From Alnus glutinosa (taxonomy: Eukaryota > Streptophyta > Magnoliopsida > Fagales > Betulaceae), in the NCBI RefSeq assembly GCF_958979055.1, contig NC_084890.1:29185116-29249115 (forward strand): 64,000 nucleotides of DNA, read 5' to 3'. The position numbers and the translations under genes were made by a program. This document shows positions 36,604 to 48,156 of the stretch, piece by piece; within the stretch, counting starts at the first letter, position 1; every line of letters starts with the position of its first letter. Under the pieces are notes generated by a model, which was not told the DNA's origin, did not search any database, and saw only the letters and a program-made list of their open reading frames with translations.

Positions 36604-36727
36604 ATCACCGAATCGTTGAATTTTTCCTTTGAAAACCTTAATTTGGTTGGTAGGTACGTCGCATCCGTTCATTATAGTATATATGTTGGACTGTGTAGTC
36701 CGTGTAGACTACAATCCATCTGGGTTT

Positions 36728-37039
36728 TGGATTAGTATCACCGCCCCCTTTGACCAATTGACGAACATGAACATTCTTTAAAACGCACACCTTTACAGGT
36801 AAAGTTGAACAACTTTGTACTTTATGTGACATCTACAGACTACAGATGACGCATTTTCCGTATCTTATTTTGCTTTCTCTGGTTGGATTAGTATCACCGC
36901 CCCCTTTGACCAATTCACGAACATGAACATTCTTTAAAACGCACACCTTTACAGGTAAAGTTGAACAACTTTGTACTTTATGTGACATCTACAGACTACA
37001 GATGACGCATTTTCCGTATCTTATTTTGCTTTCTCTGGT
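36728..37039. repeat. 156-bp tandem duplication in the copy-A upstream region
   Basis: Copy 1 (36728-36883) and copy 2 (36884-37039) are almost identical (GATTAGTATCACCGCCCCCT ... TATCTTATTTTGCTTTCTCT). Each contains TTGACC (36750-36755, 36906-36911), the W-box core bound by WRKY factors; copy 1 has a second TTGAC core at 36758 that is mutated in copy 2. A role in regulation is inference. Confidence 0.85.
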
Positions 37040-37829
37040 GACCTTTCTTCAACTGGAAATTGATAAGCATGATGGGATTCCTTCTGTGATATTTCTCCCG
37101 GTGTCAGCCGGCAGGAGACGCTAAAAATTAAAAGTAAACAAACAAGCCTTCAGCCGACTGAAGAAATAAACAACTTCAGTTGAGTCCGATGGACCCAGCT
37201 TTCAACGCGCCACTTCACTGTATGCACCGGCGCCCTAGCTCCAAGTAGCCTCCGGCCGCTTCATCTCCTGATATCTACAAGCTGGCGCGTCGATCTCATG
37301 TGCCGGTCAGCACCCACGCCGCCTTCCTCCGCTCCACCTTTTGCCGAAGCCGTTGATTTTTGGGGTTTTTTTTATTTTTTTTGTTGTCTTTTTATTGTCT
37401 AGTGTATGATGGGAAATGGTTAAAAAGACTCCCATGCACAACGTGGACACTCTCACAAGCAGATTGTTGTGAGGCCCACGAGTGCAAGAATCACTCCCTC
37501 GTGTATGATTGGCAACTGGCAAGTGAGTGAACACGTGAAAAAATAATTTTTAAACTAGTAAAATGTGATAGGTATGATATGAAGTAAAAGTAATTTATAT
37601 AAAAAAGTAAAAAAAATATCATATTATAGTGAATTTTTTTATTTAAATAATAATAAAAAAAATTATTAGTATGATATAAATAGTTAAAATATTTTAATGT
37701 TGATTATTTTTTAAAAATATGAAAATAAATTTATAAAATTTTGTGTTGCTTGCGAAATAAGACATGTGACTTTATGTTGCGCGGGCTCTTTTCTGTTTAG
37801 AATCTTGACGATTCTACAATTTTTTTTGT

Positions 37830-38130
37830 GACTTTCCTTTCATGATTGAGGTGGGCGCCGTCGGGAGATATGGAGGATCACACCCGCCACCTCTTGATCC
37901 ATCTACCGACCCAAGTGAAGATTGGCTGCCATCTCTTGAGCCAACTATCGAGCCAATTGAAGATTGGCCACCACGGCTTGATCCATCTATCGAGCCAATT
38001 GAAGATTGGTCCGTATCGCTTGAGCCGATTACCGAGCCAAAGGTCGATTATCCACCACCTCTTGAACAACATGTACAGTGGATGCAAATCACTAAGGCAA
38101 TGGTGGAACTTGGCAATTATCTGTTCGAGA
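37830..38130 (+). repeat. Left arm of 301-bp inverted repeat
   Basis: The arm is the reverse complement of 38982-39282 with few differences. An open frame reads the same Pro/Asp/Trp-rich protein as the second ORF (EPIEDW repeats) on the plus strand. Its junction with the LTR lies in a 9-bp microhomology TGTTCGAGA shared by the ORF and the LTR end. Confidence 0.9.
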
Positions 38131-38911
38131 AGCTGTGTTATCAAAGCACAAACATTCAACATACACGTTGAATTGGATAAACAGAATACATTGATTCAAT
38201 AATGATCATAAACTTCCCCTCTTCCATTACAAATGTCTCCTATTTATAATAAAGTCCTAATGTCTAATAAAGGAAATAAAATCTCCTAAGATTGAAAATA
38301 AATACAAATAAACATATTATGGAAATACTTGGAGCCAAAGAATATCTCCAAATTAATGGAAATACTTGGGGCCAAAGGATTACCATATTAGGGAAAATAT
38401 AATAACTATAACATTACTTTACATCAAAGTAAATATAAACATTAGAATTATTTAAGAATGCATCAAGAGATTTATCGATAGTCTCTTCTTTCCTTCTTGG
38501 TCTTTCCCTTGATGGATGTTGACACTTGGTAGAGAATATCATCCAAATCACCATTTGTCAAAAGGTCTATTATTTCCTTCTTGAATAGTTGACCCTTTTC
38601 TTTCTTGCTTAAATCAAATCAACCTCATTGCCACATCATACACCAATTAATTAATTATCGGCGGAACTAAAAGCTACACCGGTAATTTTCCATTAATGCC
38701 CGATGGTCTATTCTTCCTCTTCATTAACCCGGCCGGTAGCCCTTTCCTTTTGTATTTCCAATGCCGGATAATAACTTTCTTCAAGTCCACTCGGTACCAA
38801 CGATACAATTGCCCGTGAATAAGCCTGTTTGGCCATAATTCCGATGTCAAGTCGGGCCCTCTCGGTAATAAGGGCAATTTGGAAACAAGATGGAAATCTT
38901 GTCCTACATCA
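38122..38911 (-). repeat. 3' LTR of the gag-only element
   Basis: On the minus strand it begins TGATGTAGGACAAG right after a purine tract (AGAGGGGGTGCC) and a gypsy-type CTCGAGGACGAG motif. It matches 41152-41942. Confidence 0.9.
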
Positions 38912-39315
38912 GGCACCCCCTCTAACACAAAACTCGTCCTCGAGTTTTCTTGAAAACATGGTTGTTCCTCCGGGAGTTGATTCTCGAACAGATAATTGCC
39001 AAGTTCCACCATTGCCTTAGTGATTTGCATCCACTGTACATGTTGTTCAAGAGGTGGTGGATAATCGACCTTTGGCTCGGTAACCGGCTCAAGCGATACG
39101 GACCAATCTTCAATTGGCTCGATAGATGGATCAAGCCGTGGTGGCCAATCTTCAATTGGCTCGATAGTTGGCTCAAGAGATGGCAACCAATCTTCACTTG
39201 GCTCGGTAGATAGATCAAGAGGTGGCGGGTGTGATCCTCCATATCTCCCGACGGCGCCCACCTCAATCATGAAAGGAAAGTCCTGCGTCTTTTGTTGACC
39301 ATTCTTCTCCCCCAC
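38674..39315 (-). CDS. Second ORF of the gag-only element (213 aa)
   Basis: The ORF lies 15 bp beyond the gag stop. The N-terminal part (after MIEVGAVGRYGGSHPPP) is a tandem repeat of about 14 residues built on EPxEDW(P/L)P(S/R)L, at least four copies. The middle has ENSRTSFVLEGVPDVG, and the last ~78 codons are encoded inside the 3' LTR. I recognise no enzymatic domain. It could be a relic of a polyprotein linker or an element-specific protein. That the frame remained open through repeats and LTR is notable but not proof of expression. Confidence 0.5.
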   Translation of the reverse strand: MGEKNGQQKTQDFPFMIEVGAVGRYGGSHPPPLDLSTEPSEDWLPSLEPTIEPIEDWPPRLDPSIEPIEDWSVSLEPVTEPKVDYPPPLEQHVQWMQITKAMVELGNYLFENQLPEEQPCFQENSRTSFVLEGVPDVGQDFHLVSKLPLLPRGPDLTSELWPNRLIHGQLYRWYRVDLKKVIIRHWKYKRKGLPAGLMKRKNRPSGINGKLPV

Positions 39316-39330
39316 TTCAAAAAAACTTGA

Positions 39331-41094
39331 TCACGAGTTTTCGTTCACGCTGGTCTTGCGGAGTATGAGAATGAACCGCATCTGCAACATCCTTTTCTCC
39401 TTCCATTGAACCCTCATGTCGGCGAAGTGAGAGGGACGTCCTTGCCTCTGTCGTACCATTGGCAAACCATGTGTAGCTAAGGGCCACATAATTTGTGTTT
39501 TGCCCTTTTGTTGTGGCGCGAGTGGCAGTTGATCCGGCGGGTGGGACTTGAGCAATTCACCAACGTCGATCTTCTTTGTCCGTTGAAATGGTACACACTT
39601 GTTCAATCTGTTGTTAGCTTCAAAAGGGAACTTGAATTTGTGCCTTTGTATCATTATTGTGGTACTTTTCAAAGGGGCGTTGGCCTTGACGATCTTGTAG
39701 TCGGACTGCATCCGCGTCGTCTTTTTCTCTTTCCATTTAACTTTCATATCAGTGAAGTGAGAAAGATGCTCATGCATACTTCGCACCCTTGGTAAATCAT
39801 GTATGTCCAATGGACACATAGCTTGCGTGTTGACTCTATGACGCGGGGCGAGCGGCAGCTGCTGCAAAACACAAGTGACATCCAAATCTTTATTAAATTT
39901 GGACAACTCACCTTTAACATCGTCACAATGATTTTTCGTATGAATCTCGTCATCTCCTCCACATGGATCTGAATCTTCTTTTGCTCCCATATCTTTGATG
40001 TCTTTGATGGGAACCGTTGCCTGCTCCACTGCAATCGTTATTGGGTGTGCACAGGTGGGGCTATTGTCATCAGCGACCTGGCTTTGGGGTGGTTCAATTG
40101 GGTCGGTCGGGATGTGATCGCTACCTCTGCTTCCCGATACTTGGTTGGCAGGCGATAATTGTCGCTGAGGCGGTGATGAATGGGCTACTACTGGCCTTGA
40201 TGCCGAATTGATAGGGACCACTACCTCCTCCACTACAATCAGTATTGGGTGTGCACAGGTGGAGTTATCGTTGTTAACGCCCTTGCTTTGAAGTGGTTCA
40301 ATGGGGTCAGTTGGGATGTGACCGTTACTTTCGCCTGGGAACCTTCGAGGTTGTGAACTTTGTTGTTGACCTTTTGTCTCCGACAAATTATTTCTTGAGT
40401 TCTGCCGATAGAATTCCTCTGTGTAATCATTAACAGACCGCGACCATTGCCGGCAATTCTGGCCCTGCTGGTACAACCTTTGCTTGTAATCTGGGGGCAG
40501 GAACTGTAGCTTCATCAGCTTCTTCATCTTCAACCAAGTTCGAACCGGTTGCTTGCCTTGCCTCCTCCGGTTGTTCTGCATTTGTTCCCACCAGTTTGAT
40601 GCCCATCCGCGCAACTTATACGCCACCAACTTCACCTGCTTTGATTCCGGCGTTTGCATATAGGCAAAGAAGTTCTCCACTTCGAGAATCCAATCAAGGA
40701 GATTCTCGCAATGGAAATAACCATTAAAATAAGGAAGATCGATTTTTACCCGGAAACTGTTAGAATTTTCAGTTTTTCGTCTTCCGTCAACTTCCTCTCT
40801 AAAGTGGTCGTCTTCGTCACCAGATGACTCTTCGAAGGTTTGAGGCCTTCGTCGAGGTTTAGGACCACGATCTCCACCCAGATGGCCACGAGCCTCTTCG
40901 TTGGCACGATTCCGGTTGCGATTATGGTTCTTGTTGCCGTCAAACCCAAATCCAGCAAGAGTTTGTTGCATCTCCCGCATTAAGCATTCAAGATCATCAA
41001 ACCGCTGGCCTTGAGCATGGACTTTTGCCCGAAGGGCTTGCACTCCCTGCTCTTCGTCGTCGGAGTGGTTGCCTACGTTTCCGTCTCTTGCCAT
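39331..41094 (-). CDS. Retrotransposon Gag protein with repeat-rich extension (587 aa)
   Basis: Gag forms the particle that packages element RNA. The start ATG (MARDGNVGNHSDDEEQG) lies 18 nt after the primer binding site. Residues about 30-100 are a charged Asn/Arg-rich region. Residues about 115-235 hold the Ty3/gypsy gag core (VKIDLPYFNGYFHCENLLDW, VKLVAYKLRGWASNWWEQM, FLPPDYKQRLYQQ, VNDYTEEFYR). No CCHC zinc knuckle is visible. The long C-terminal part carries two internal duplications: HIPTDPIEP...CAHPI twice and QLPLAP...HF(T/A)DM(K/R)V.WKEK twice. No protease or reverse transcriptase follows, so this is a non-autonomous Gag. Confidence 0.85.
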   Translation of the reverse strand: MARDGNVGNHSDDEEQGVQALRAKVHAQGQRFDDLECLMREMQQTLAGFGFDGNKNHNRNRNRANEEARGHLGGDRGPKPRRRPQTFEESSGDEDDHFREEVDGRRKTENSNSFRVKIDLPYFNGYFHCENLLDWILEVENFFAYMQTPESKQVKLVAYKLRGWASNWWEQMQNNRRRQGKQPVRTWLKMKKLMKLQFLPPDYKQRLYQQGQNCRQWSRSVNDYTEEFYRQNSRNNLSETKGQQQSSQPRRFPGESNGHIPTDPIEPLQSKGVNNDNSTCAHPILIVVEEVVVPINSASRPVVAHSSPPQRQLSPANQVSGSRGSDHIPTDPIEPPQSQVADDNSPTCAHPITIAVEQATVPIKDIKDMGAKEDSDPCGGDDEIHTKNHCDDVKGELSKFNKDLDVTCVLQQLPLAPRHRVNTQAMCPLDIHDLPRVRSMHEHLSHFTDMKVKWKEKKTTRMQSDYKIVKANAPLKSTTIMIQRHKFKFPFEANNRLNKCVPFQRTKKIDVGELLKSHPPDQLPLAPQQKGKTQIMWPLATHGLPMVRQRQGRPSHFADMRVQWKEKRMLQMRFILILRKTSVNENS

Positions 41095-41151
41095 CAGACC
41101 AGGTTAGTCACGGCTCTGATACCAATTAACGTAGCGCAAGGCGGATAGACG

Positions 41152-41942
41152 TGTTCGAGAAGCTGTGTTCTCAAAGCACAAACATTCAACATACACATTG
41201 AATTGGATAAACAGAATACATTGATTCAATAATGATCATAAACTTCCAACTCTTCCATTACAAATGTCTCCTATTTATAATAAAGTCCTAATGTCTAATA
41301 AAGGAAATAAAATCTCCTAAAATTGAAAATAAATACAAATAAACATATTATGAAAATACTTGGAGCCAAAGAATATCTCCAAATTAATGGAAATACTTGG
41401 GGCCAAAGGATTACCATATTAGGGAAAATATAATAACTATAACATTACTTTACGTCAAAGTAAATATAAATATGAGAATTATTTAAGAATGCATCAAGAG
41501 ATTTATCGATAGTCTCTTCTTTCCTTCTTGGTCTTTCCCTTGATGGATGTTGACACTTGGTAGAGAATATCATCCAAATCACCATTTGTCAAAAGGTCTA
41601 TTATTTCCTTCTTGAATAGTTGACCCTTTCCTTTCTTGCTTAAATCAAATCAACCTCATTGCCACATCATAGACCAATTAATTAATTATCGGCGGAACTA
41701 AAAGCTACACCGGTAATTTTCCATTAATGCCCGATGGTCTATTCTTCCTCTTCATTAACCCGGCCGGTAGCCCTTTCCTTTTGTATTTCCAATGCCAGAT
41801 AATAACTTTCTTCAAGTCCACTCGGTACCAACGATACAATTGCCCGTGAATAAGCCCGTTTGGCCATAATTCCGATGTCAAGTCGGGCCCTCTCGGTAAT
41901 AAGGGCAATTTGGGAACAAGATGGAAATCTTGTCCTACATCA
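41152..41942 (-). repeat. 5' LTR of the gag-only element
   Basis: On the minus strand it runs from TGATGTAGGACAAG to CTTCTCGAACA. The primer binding site follows after an unusually long 27-nt spacer (41125-41151), so the exact LTR end is uncertain. Confidence 0.85.
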
Positions 41943-42942
41943 TTTTGTTTGCGTCTCCTTTCGGTGGTTGTTATTACCTTCCAAGAGTTTGGGTATAGTT
42001 AAAGCTATCTGTATTTTTTGTTTTGGTGTTTAAACCACTTTTTCGGCATAACCTGATATGCCCGACCCATTTCTCATTTGTTGTTTGTGTTTTCTCGTAA
42101 TGTAATTTTCTTTTCGAATTTGTTGTTACGGAGCCACCCTTTTTTTCAGTTTTATTTGCTTAGAAAAAAACAACTCAATTGCATCCAACAATTGCCAACA
42201 AAAAAAAGAGGGATAATTGCATGGACCAATTATTTGGTGCGACATGTGCTAAAGACTTTTGGGTGACCATCTTCTAAAGTCTCTTTGCTAGTTTGCACAA
42301 CCTTTGTCCATTATAGAAATTTTCTTTTCAATTAAAATAATTTAAACAACTTATCCGATGTTTAAATTAATATTAGTTATATCAATATTCTATTTATTTT
42401 GTATGTCATATATCATTTAAAAATATCTGCTTGCTTAGATAATATATTTATAATATCGTGATTTATACGCAGCTTGGAACTAGTCAGCCTCAATTTCATT
42501 CTACCATTATTCTTCACATGTCATTGTGGGGATAAATTTATACATTGGATATTATATGATAAGAGAGTCAATTGAGTTCCACAATTATGATTTTGAATGT
42601 GGCAACCTAACATTCTGGTTCAACATTGTAATGACCAACTATATTAAACTTTGCCTGAAAACCTCTGTTTGCTATAACAGCATGTTCCAAGATAACTCAT
42701 TTAGGAGGGTAAAGCCAATAGAGCATAGTATGAGCTAACATATCAAATGTCTAAATAATCATGTAAAAAGGGAGAATTTCTACTACTTAATGTATCTTCA
42801 ACTTCATGTTACAACATTTTTTACCCAAGACTGGTAACCAAACACAAATATTTTCAAACCAAAGGATTCAATATAATTTCTTCTCATTAAGCAAAAACTT
42901 TTCATCGCTAAGAGGGCAATGTTATGGTCAATTTACTCAGAA
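41943..42942. other. Intergenic DNA, 3' flank of RLK copy B
   Basis: No gene is seen. Sequence from about 42486 is duplicated at 63743-63925, and a diverged version lies near 11217: a marker of the tandem RLK unit. Confidence 0.6.
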
Positions 42943-45900
42943 TTAAGATCGATTTGATAATGTAGCAGAGGAGCCAATCCATGTAGCATCTGATGATTGA
43001 ATGAGACTTTGAGTGTCATTTGAGCTCTCTCCTAGGATCTGATCAAACTGATCTCTTAAAGCCTTAAATCTCAACTCATCACCATAAATACTTGGATCCA
43101 AGATCAACTCATGAACAACAATACGACCTTCAAGCATGCTCACTACTGCAGACATTGTGGGTCGAAGTGCTGGCGATGGATTAGTACATAATAGAGCTAC
43201 TTTAATGATTCTTACTGCCTCTTCTTTACAGAAGTTAGACCCCAACTTTGGATCCACCAACTCCATCAAGTTCCCTTTTTGTTGTAAAACAAGGGCCTAT
43301 ATAAGAATAGAGAAGAAAATGCAAAATAAATACAAATCTTAGATGAAAAGCTAATAACTTACAATGAAAAACAAAAATGAAATTTGTTATGCATTCATGA
43401 TATTCGTATATTGTCAACATTGATTTCATGAAGATAACCTAGTGTGCAAATTGAAACTTTGATGAAGATCAATGATATAGGGAAATCTAATGACAAAGCC
43501 AAATAGATAAATCATTAAATGATTGACTGGGGCTCAAAATTATGCATTTAGTTTCATGTATCAGAAAAAATTGATGAAGACCTATCTTACCCAATCTAGA
43601 AGGCACACAAAATCTTCATTAGGTCGAAATTTCATGTTGTTCTTCCCGGCGACAATTTCCAATGCAACAATTCCAAAACTATATACATCCGCTTTATATG
43701 TTAAATACCCCCATAATGCATATTCTGGTGCCATGTATCCTCTGCACAAAAAGATCATTCTATTAGTAAGTGCTCATTGGTGAGAGGCTACAAACTTCAC
43801 TATCAAACAACTCCATAAGAAAATAATTTTAGGTACTAGATTTCCCATCTTAGTAATTTTATTGCATCTTCGCAAGTAATCAGTGCCATAAATAAAGCTT
43901 GCATTATCTCCTCACAAGTTTGTTGCACTTGAAAGAGTGAAAGGTTCAACGAAGAACAAAAAGAAGAGTTCGTATTCTTAACTACTGGAGGCCTCGACAG
44001 ATGCACTTGATATTTTATTGTGGTGGAGGACTAACTGTATCTGTTACAGATATTTGCCCTTGCAAATTGTTAATTGAAGTAATCATGCACCATTAGCCAT
44101 ACAGGGAAACCTAAGCATATAAATACAATCTTCTGTTTATTGCATACTGCTTGTATAAGAAGGAGAGTAACAATTAGAGGTAAAATGCATCATATGAATT
44201 TAAAAAGCTTTGAATAAACAGATTTTCTAATCCTTTTGTTGCATTCTGCAGTTTTTGTTTTATGAAAAATCTCTGCTGTTACACAATTTCTTATAAGCTT
44301 GAGGTAAACTAAGTATTAAGTATGTAGATCATACCATGTGCATCATGCTTAGAAAATAATTTGTGAAACAGGGATACTAATAAAAGCACAATTAGGTCGC
44401 AAATGCCGATGGCTAACATAAACAACCTACTAGTAATACTTAAGCCAGGACTTTTCCCATGGTACTGCACATGCCCAAACTCATTTATGGTGACTTCAAT
44501 ATCCAACTTATTCTGATTTACTTTTAAGGCAAGAAACTTGACTTAAGAGACATTTTGATGCATATTTCGTACAAAAAGAATGGAAGATAAATTTGGCATC
44601 AGAGGGAAGGAAAGAGATAAAGGTAGCTCACATAGTTCCTGCAACACGGGTGCTAATGTGGGTGTTCTCCTCTTCATCGAGCTTGGCCAATCCAAAATCA
44701 GAAATCTTAGGGTTGAGTTCCCTATCCAGTAGTACATTGGTAGTTTTGATGTCCCTATGAACAATTTTCAATGGTGATTCCTCATGCAAGAAAGTCAAAC
44801 CTCTTGCTATGCCGACACATATTTTATGCCTTGTAGGCCAGTCCAATTTCGCATCACCTTCCTCTGGACCTGCAATTGGTGTTTTATAGCTCAATCAATG
44901 ATATTAAACATTTTAAGTTCAACCTATATGATTCATGGCATGCAATTCCTATTCTTTTTATAATCAATATAATATACATGCCAGGGATCAAACACAAAGC
45001 TTACCAAACAAAGCATGTGCAAGGCTATTGTTTTCCATGTATTCATATACCAACAATAATTGATTTCGTTCAATACAACATCCATACAGTTTAACAAGAT
45101 TCGGATGTTGTAAACCAGAAATTATTCCTATTTCATTCACGAACTCTCGATTTCCTTGCTTTGATTTAGAAGAAAGTTGCTTAACGGCAATTATGGTACC
45201 ATCTAATAACGTGCCCTGCAGTTAAAGTATAATATGCATTATTGGTTAGGTATAAACTCTATCTGAAATTGTAATGGTCTAGTAAACATTTTGAAAGAGA
45301 GAAGAAAAAGACATTTAATGCTTTCATACAAAGATACAAGACAATGATGGAATAGTAGATTACCTTGTATACAGATCCAAAGCCACCTTCCCCAAGCTTG
45401 TTTGCAGCATCAAAGTTATTTGTGGCAACTTTAATTTGTCTGAAGGTAAAAAAACCAGTTTGCAAATCTAATCCTTTCAGCTCTGCAGAAGGAACGAGGT
45501 TAAGATTATTGTGAGTTTACTTGAGTGTTGTGTCCCACATTGAGAAAAAGAAAAAGAAGAAAGTGATTAGTTAATATACTGAAATGGACCCTAGCCTAGT
45601 ATCTTAAGCTTTTGGGTTAAAATGGTGTCCAAATATGTATATAAATATACTCTTAGTAGACTTCCTAGTGATTCTCTCCCTAACAAAGATGTTGGGTTGG
45701 ACTGCATCTTAAAACATTACTAGACTGCTTGGGTGCTCTGACTAGTTAATACATCTGAACAAAATTACCTTGTTCCCTTGATGTCTTGCCTCCTAAATAG
45801 CCTTTCCACCAAAGAATTCCTAAAATCACGAAAACAAGGATTGACACAAAAAATATAGCTCCAACTGCAAGGAATATCTTCTTCTTTTTGTCATCAGGAG

Positions 45901-47429
45901 GGTTGAAATCTGCAGAAAAAGGTAGCGAAGAACAATGATTGTAGGACTGCATTTTTTTTCATATGTAGTAGCATAAACGTATATATAGGTGAATCTAGTG
46001 TAAAATAGGATTCTTCTTGATGGTTCAAGACATAGATTAACTAATAAAAAGGAAAAAAAGAAAGCCATAAGACAAAAATCTGGATAAGCCTTCCACTAAG
46101 CTATGCATTAGCTATGCATTAACTTTCTTTCAATTATTTTATTTTGCATCCAATAGATGGGCATTGCGCATCCATTATATATAAAACATCTTTTATTTTG
46201 TCAATATATTCACAGAGCAAAAGACATGGAAAATTGATAAATTCAACAGTTAGTATGAGAGAAAGAGTGGCATAGACAAGTAATGTCTCACAATGTTAAA
46301 GAAGGAACATAGAATGTACAACCTATGTCACTCACCAGAGTCTATGTTGATAGCTGATATAAGAGTACCATATGTTCCTCTCTTTGGGATATTTTTTGTC
46401 CCTTTCCCGGCCCAATAAAAGCGAATCTCCAAAGTTTTATTCTTAACAACTGCTATAAAATTCCTAATGACTGCTTTGTCAACTCCATGTGCTTCCTTTT
46501 CAATATCAAAATCCTTCAGCACCAATTCATTCTGTAACGAAGTAATTCAGTTAAATGATCTTCTATAGCATACAAAGAAGAAAAACAATCTGATTGACTA
46601 CCTGTACCTGTATATAAACATCAAACATCCGTCTTCCGACACTGTAAAAAGATCTGTTGTCTCGAAGTATTATCTCAGCAAAATGAAGTTTCACAGTATA
46701 ATTTCCATTTGCCAAGCAGCGCGCATAATAGGTTAGAGAAAGAGGAGAGAGGCGTGCATTCATGTATAATAGGGAGTCGTTCATTCCGAGCCTGGATACA
46801 TTTTCTGCTATGTAGTCCTTTGAGGTACTATTAGCATCCTCAAAAAATCCTGTGCTACTAAAGCCCCAAGTATCATCTGTCATGTGAACAAATTTTGCTG
46901 AACCTCCCGGATCTAAATCTTCTTCATACTTGATGTCTGCAATGGTGGTTGCCCTTCCACCACAATTTATATGCAATGAGTACTGATCTGGAGAGTATCA
47001 TTACAAGGTAATTAGATGCAACCAAACATGATAGAAAAAGAGATATTCAATTATGTTTGATAGTTTAATCTTGTTGTTATGGAGTATAAAAGATTGAACA
47101 ATTTCTTCTTCTTTTTTTGATAATAATAATAATAATCATATCATATATCATATATCATATATATATATAAAAGCTGAGTTTTGCCTAAGGGGAGCCTGAA
47201 CTCTGCCACGTGGCATGGACCGGTTATTTTGTTTGGCTGAACCGTGTCTGTGTGTTTTCCTTCTCTCTCTAACTCTCAGAGACGCTCCCTCTCCCTCCTT
47301 TATGTTCTTTACCAGGAAAGCAGAAAACATGGTCCTTGAAACCAGGAAAAGCAGAAAACATAAAGCAGAAAACATGATCCTTTCTCCCTCTCTTTCTTCT
47401 TTTTTCGTTTGTTCTCTTTCTTCTTCTCC

Positions 47430-47850
47430 GCTATTCTCTCTTCATTCTTCCTCCGTTTTCCTTTTCTCTCTCTAACGCACGTTCTCTCTCTGTTTTTGGT
47501 TTTTGTATTTCTCAGTTTTTTCTTTTTGGCTTTGCTGCAGGATTGAAAGTGGGTCATTTTTCACGTTGATTTGGGGGCTTTCGGTACACATATTCTTCTC
47601 TTCTCTCTCCGATTACCGTTTTTTTTTTCCCTTTTCTGCAGCATGCTATTCTCTCTTCATTCTTCCTCCGTTTTCCTTTTCTCTCTCTAACGCACGTTCT
47701 CTCTCTGTTTTTGGTTTTTGTATTTCTCAGTTTTTTCTTTTTGGCTTTGCTGCAGCATTGAAAGTGGGTCATTTTTCACGTTGATTTGGGGGCTTTCGGT
47801 ACACATATTCTTCTCTTCTCTCTCCGATTACCGTTTTTTTTTCTCCTTTT
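47430..47850 (+). repeat. 214-bp tandem duplication inside the Helitron
   Basis: Copies start at 47430 and 47644 (GCTATTCTCTCTTCATTC). Each includes TTTGCTGCAG and GTGGGTCATTTTTCACG. The TC-rich look is like a plant 5' leader with an intron border. Confidence 0.8.
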
Positions 47851-47967
47851 CTCTCACTCTCAGACGAACATCAGGGAAGATTTCTGTTGTCACTTTTGCT
47901 TTGGTTGTTTTCTTGCAATTCTACTTGAACGCTATATGTTTGATGAAATAACTAAATATATTTTAGG

Positions 47968-48113
47968 AGCCCTCGCCGGATTTCAGTCCCAGCCGCGCCG
48001 CCGATCATGGAGGATCTCGCGGCTCGCGGGTTTCTCTCCCGGGTCTAGCTGGTTGCGGCCCACGGACTTCACGGCTTCACGATCGGGGCTCTACCCTCGC
48101 CGGATTTCAGTCC
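47968..48113 (+). repeat. GC-rich block, repeated at 50604-50730
   Basis: Both blocks share CTCGCCGGATTTCAGTCCCA, CGCGCCGCCGATCATGGAGG and GGGTTGCGGCCCACGGACTT, in different order. They are probably duplicated captured exon sequence of an unknown gene. Confidence 0.7.
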
Positions 48114-48156
48114 CACTTCAGTTTTAAAGCAATGTCCATGGCCTATGTGTTGACAG

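Larger units (their letters stand above)
36546..37828 (-). other. Upstream region of RLK copy A
   Basis: Transcription would run leftward into copy A. It holds a TATA-like motif (GGTATATATGTAA on the minus strand, about 36591-36603) about 50 bp before the ATG, and a tandem duplication with W-box cores (below). Part of it (37060-37160) resembles 62470-62690 upstream of copy B, showing that the upstream region belongs to the duplicated unit. The region 37560-37750 is AT-rich with nothing recognised. Confidence 0.5.
37829..41942 (-). mobile_element. Gag-only non-autonomous LTR element with inverted 3' end
   Basis: The minus-strand element has a 5' LTR (41152-41942), primer binding site TGGTATCAGAGC (41113-41124), gag ORF (39331-41094), a second ORF (38674-39315), polypurine tract, and 3' LTR (38122-38911). 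Beyond the 3' LTR lies an inverted copy (37830-38130) of interior 38982-39282. A 5-bp TTTTG flanks the whole unit (37824-37828, 41943-41947), suggesting that the aberrant cDNA integrated as one piece. LTRs differ at roughly a dozen sites in 790 bp. There is no pol, so it depended on a helper. Confidence 0.85.

Noticed and set aside
37842..38202. Independent plus-strand gene with EPIEDW repeats
   Set aside because: It is the inverted copy of the second ORF of the gag-only element and is cut at the LTR junction.
47215..47951. Several Phe/Ser-rich open frames
   Set aside because: They sit in a duplicated TC-rich leader-like segment of the Helitron.
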